NCBI GenBank assembly: GCA_027576995.1
Contig: JANBQC010000786.1
Coordinates: 1 to 10,894 of the forward strand
Reading direction: 5' to 3'
Source: Dimargaris cristalligena
Lineage: Eukaryota > Kickxellomycota > Dimargaritomycetes > Dimargaritales > Dimargaritaceae
Length of the DNA stretch: 10,894 nt
Part shown: positions 8,041 to 10,894 of the stretch, one piece after another
Layout: each line of letters begins with the position of its first letter
Position numbering within the stretch: the stretch's first letter is position 1
The notes under the pieces: generated by a model
What the model was told of the DNA's origin: nothing
Seen by the model: the letters and a program-made list of their open reading frames with translations, nothing else
The model's database searches: none
Made by a program: the position numbers and the translations under genes

Positions 8041-10040
8041 ATTATATTACAATCACTTTCCGGTGGTAACACCTACAGTCATGATGGTGAACTATTCAAT
8101 CCCAACCAACACGCAAAGGTCTCTTCCACTATTCTTGGCTAACCCTTTAGGGATGACCGTGTGTATAAATACATTCTTAGGTTTTAACCTGTTATTCCTT
8201 AGCCTATATCAATCTAGGGTTTCCCTACAGCCCCCTTATAAGCCCACGTCCAGTTAATATATCAGCTTAAACACACCCATACATTGCTATTCCCGTGTGT
8301 TGCTGTTGATAAAAATATCTAAGACAACCCTCAGTGTAGTATTACTAGGGCCCCTATCCGGGTTGACTCCGATAGCGTATTAGAGTGGTTAACCGCCACG
8401 GCAATTAATTCATCTAACTTAGTTCCTGCATTCACCGTCAGCCACTATCCCTGTACAATACAGAGGGGGAGGGGGTGGAATGGTCACGTATGGAATTCCA
8501 ACCTTAAATTTACTGTTGATATTCGACCGGACCATGGTTGGTATCGATAGACATGCAACCTGCGGCCTGAGATATCGGTATATTAGTAAACCATTTATAT
8601 GCTATATAGACCACCATTGTGGTGTAGCATCTAATATGGTTCCGGTGGCCACTGGCACACAATTGGCCTGTTAATGATCTGGAGGGCGAGTGTACTATGC
8701 AGACTCTTTACAAAAAAAGAAAAGAGTTATTTACCACAACCTATAATTCAACAGGGGCTAGAAAGGGGGCTAGTCGCCGGAGCGAGTCCAAACGCTGTGT
8801 AAAAAATATAGGCTTGTGGATTGAAAACTATTGAAGGAGACAGTGGGAGCCTAGGGGCGCGATGAGGTTCCCATTAATGGCCCATATCAACGAACCGCCC
8901 TACTCGATTGCCCAACCGACACCCTCTTGCTGAGACGGCCTATGCAAGAACCCGCCCGCTTTACAATTAGGTGGCCAAAGAGTGCCCCAATCAACGTATA
9001 TCCCATTGTAGTCGACAATCGACACCGGAGTGCCGATAATATAGCATATAATTAATAAACCGACAGGGGGTCTACTAAGTAGCTGGCTATACTATTTCCC
9101 GACGTCGTGGATTAGTGTGAAAGTTAAAATGCCCATGACTACGCCAATAAATACACCGCAGAAAACGACGCTAAGCATTTCCCAGGTGGAACCTGGACAC
9201 ATAGCAGTCACCTATATAATTCAGAGGTGTTATCTACCGGCCCGTTACGCTTGGCCATCGAACTGCCCGCTTCGTCTCATACAGTCCCACGCCACTCCAC
9301 ATACACGCAATCTCGCTATTAGTGTGAGGGCCTCCATGGCATCCCTAGAAAAAAAAGTACAGGGGCTATTACAAAGAATGATCGCTATACGGAGTCGACA
9401 ATCTTGATTTCCAGTCAAATGGGAAGCATTGTGGTTAAACACCCATTATAATTAGGTGAACTGTAGATTAACCGAATTCTGTGTAGGCTCGTGGACATGC
9501 TGGTTAGTAAAGGCTCCCTAGACCCCCCTTCGTATATATTGGCCTAAAATACAGTTCTCTCCGCCACGTTATCCGCTGCCGCCGACAAGAGCAGTGCCTC
9601 GGACCCGTCAGACTAAAAAGTCCAATCGTATAACTTCAGTCGGTGAAATAATTAATTGTCGGCTTTTAACCGTCCTTTGCTCTACCGAACAGCCCAGCAT
9701 CTATATTTATTACATTGAAACCATCGGAATCTTCTCGAGGTTTTGGGGTCTATATAGCCGTAAAGGTGCAAATCATATTATATTAGCATGGCCGATCAAC
9801 TAGGGTGGTATAAACGAAAACTCATGAAGGAGCTACTAGGATTATAGCCTCAATGAAAGAGGATTTTATTGATTATATCTGTAAATAGAACATGGGGGCT
9901 TGCCCAGCGACCCCCCACTACAGTCTGACCAATAACGTGAGGCGGTCCAGTATTCAAGTTCGCCGATCTAAATCGGTGGCTGAATCGATGAAGCTCTCTG
10001 ACTCCCGAGACCCGAGAGAATACCGTTCCGGGTGTCTATA
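8041..10040. other. Right arm, broken frames; possible mobility-gene remnant
   Basis: About 2 kb with CpG present again and high TpA. No frame is open for more than about 96 codons, and the longest (9117-9407 +) starts with GTG and shows no motif. On the - strand from about 9777 to 9600 one frame reads GYIDPK, then RWFQCNKYRC, loosely like the W-x-C...C core of FLYWCH zinc fingers that precede some Mutator-like transposases. However, stops occur in that frame at about the random rate over the whole arm (about 34 in 580 codons by hand count), so this is only a hint. Confidence 0.4.
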
Positions 10041-10046
10041 TGATTG

Positions 10047-10054
10047 TATATAAG
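10047..10054 (+). promoter_or_regulatory. TATA box of the secreted-peptide gene
   Basis: TATATAAG lies 164 bases before the ATG at 10218. The DNA between is strongly C/T-rich on the coding strand (about 10090-10210), the same promoter style as for the reductase gene, where the spacing is about 155. Confidence 0.55.
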
Positions 10055-10217
10055 ACCTGGCGCATGGCCGCTATACAAGCCCACAATTGCTTATACTTTT
10101 TTTGTTCCCAAAATTTGGACCAATCCGATATTACACCTCCGTAGGCATTACACCACTACATTTTCGTTTAACCGACTCTCACCTTTATTCAACCCCCTTG
10201 TGTTTCCCATAACACCA

Positions 10218-10409
10218 ATGTATTACCCATCTGCCATTTGCGTTTTTTGCTCTTTGACTGTCGCCATATACATGGTTGGCTCTCCTGTAATGGTTCAGGC
10301 AAAAGTTGGGTTTAGGGCTGGACTCAGCCGGGCCTCAAAATCGAATTTTGGAGGTGCAGTTAAGGAGGGGATTGCCAACGCCTTAATTAACAAGGCCTTG
10401 GGGGGCTAG
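10218..10409 (+). CDS. Small secreted basic glycine-rich peptide
   Basis: A 63-residue frame from an ATG at 10218 to TAG. The frame is open upstream to a TTG at 10044, but that overlaps the TATA box and a C/T-rich leader, so 10218 is the better start. Residues 1-28 look like a signal peptide: hydrophobic core AICVFCSLTVAIYMVG, with cleavage likely after VQA (Ala28). The mature part would be about 35 residues, net basic, without cysteine, rich in Gly, Ala, Lys and Asn, and likely to form an amphipathic helix near its C-terminus (AVKEGIANALINKALGG). Small secreted peptides of this kind in fungi can act as effectors or defence peptides, but no family is recognised here and the role is unknown. 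It lies about 380 bases from the right TIR and has its own promoter-like elements. Confidence 0.55.
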   Translation: MYYPSAICVFCSLTVAIYMVGSPVMVQAKVGFRAGLSRASKSNFGGAVKEGIANALINKALGG

Positions 10410-10792
10410 TTGTTTTATCCAAACAAATGGCAACTTTCGCCCTTTGGGATTCCTGGCACTGATTTCTAAACCCCGCTCTACGCTTCATAAGACATCCCCT
10501 AGCATTGCATTTATCTAACTGACATTTAATAGCCAAACGGCCGAACAATCAACTTATTACTTACCGTACCTCTACATCATTTTTCTAACATTCAATGGCA
10601 ATAAATATACTTCAAGTTGAGTCAAAAAGACTAGTAGTGGGCGGGCAAGTGTTCTAGCCTTAATTATACATACTAGCATCGAAACTTCCTCTAATAGAAT
10701 GGCCAATACTTGGCTTGACGCCACTCCAAATGGGATGACTAGTGTTCGATTTCTATTACCCCAACTTACTTATTTCACGGGTTTTACAAAGC
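10410..10792. other. 3' region of the peptide gene up to the right TIR
   Basis: No gene seen. An AATAAA at 10600-10605 (+) is a possible poly(A) signal for the peptide gene, about 190 bases after its stop. The rest is ordinary AT-rich DNA leading into the inverted repeat. Confidence 0.4.
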
Positions 10793-10894
10793 TAATGAAT
10801 AGTTTGGAATCATTTGAGCTACAATATATACCCAACAACAATGACTGCTGAGCACTTGTTTTGCTTTTATTTTTTGGGTTGAAGGCTGAGCCCC
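10793..10894 (-). repeat. Right terminal inverted repeat (102 bp)
   Basis: Inverted copy of bases 1-102, ending GGCTGAGCCCC. It differs from the left copy only at 10817 and 10797, and both differences are C/T transitions when read in TIR orientation. The high identity suggests that the two ends are of the same age and that insertion was fairly recent, or that the ends are kept alike by use or conversion. Confidence 0.97.

Larger units (their letters stand above)
1..10894. mobile_element. Large TIR-bounded element carrying host-type genes
   Basis: The whole window lies between two 102-bp inverted repeats. Inside are a full aldo/keto reductase gene, a broken PA-TM-RING ligase gene and a small secreted-peptide gene, but no intact transposase, integrase, DNA polymerase B or helicase that I can recognise. 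This suggests a non-autonomous, gene-carrying DNA transposon. Fungal and plant Mutator-like elements often have TIRs of about 100 bp or more and can carry host gene pieces, so that superfamily is my first guess. The terminal bases alone do not settle it. Because the window ends at the repeats, the target-site duplication, which would help to classify it, is not visible. Confidence 0.8.

Noticed and set aside
8041..8520. Protein-like stretch on the minus strand if stops are ignored
   Set aside because: All three minus frames looked equally protein-like when stops were ignored, and stop frequency was close to random, so this is not evidence for a gene.
10740..10755. GTTCGATTTC, like a tRNA T-loop
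   Set aside because: No matching acceptor or anticodon stem around it.
1..10894. Linear plasmid or virus genome, suggested by the inverted ends
   Set aside because: No DNA polymerase B, RNA polymerase, terminal-protein or capsid gene is visible, while spliced host-type genes are; a transposon fits better.

Overview
The window is bounded by two near-identical inverted copies of a 102-base sequence (1-102 and 10793-10894, 100 of 102 positions matching). It therefore looks like one complete terminal-inverted-repeat (TIR) mobile element of about 10.9 kb, cut out exactly at its ends. No flanking DNA is present, so a target-site duplication cannot be seen. The cargo is eukaryotic and most likely fungal. 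A gene on the minus strand has a GTATGT donor, a CTAAC branch-like site and a TTCTAG acceptor. Promoters are C/T-rich with TATA boxes about 100-165 bases before the ATG, and the proteins are eukaryotic families. The exact lineage cannot be told from the sequence; an early-diverging fungus is a guess.

Layout: left TIR; a left arm (103 to about 1060) with no supported gene; an intact GC-rich aldo/keto reductase gene on + (1238-2176); a convergent PA-transmembrane-RING ubiquitin ligase gene on - (about 4255 down to 2713) that carries in-frame stops and a frame break; a stretch of short competing frames (4640-5400); a long AT-rich, CpG-poor stretch without genes (about 5400-8040); a right arm (8040-10040) in which all frames are broken; and a small gene for a secreted, basic, glycine-rich peptide (10218-10409) next to the right TIR.

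The only two reading frames that look intact, the reductase and the small secreted peptide, lie near opposite ends of the element. The ligase is decayed, and no intact transposase or other mobility gene is visible. The simplest reading is a non-autonomous or dead gene-carrying DNA transposon. TIR length and general form would fit a Mutator-like element, but this is not proven. Every premature stop in the ligase can be explained by one C-to-T change, and the gene-free arms look rich in TpA, so a RIP-like C-to-T process is worth testing.
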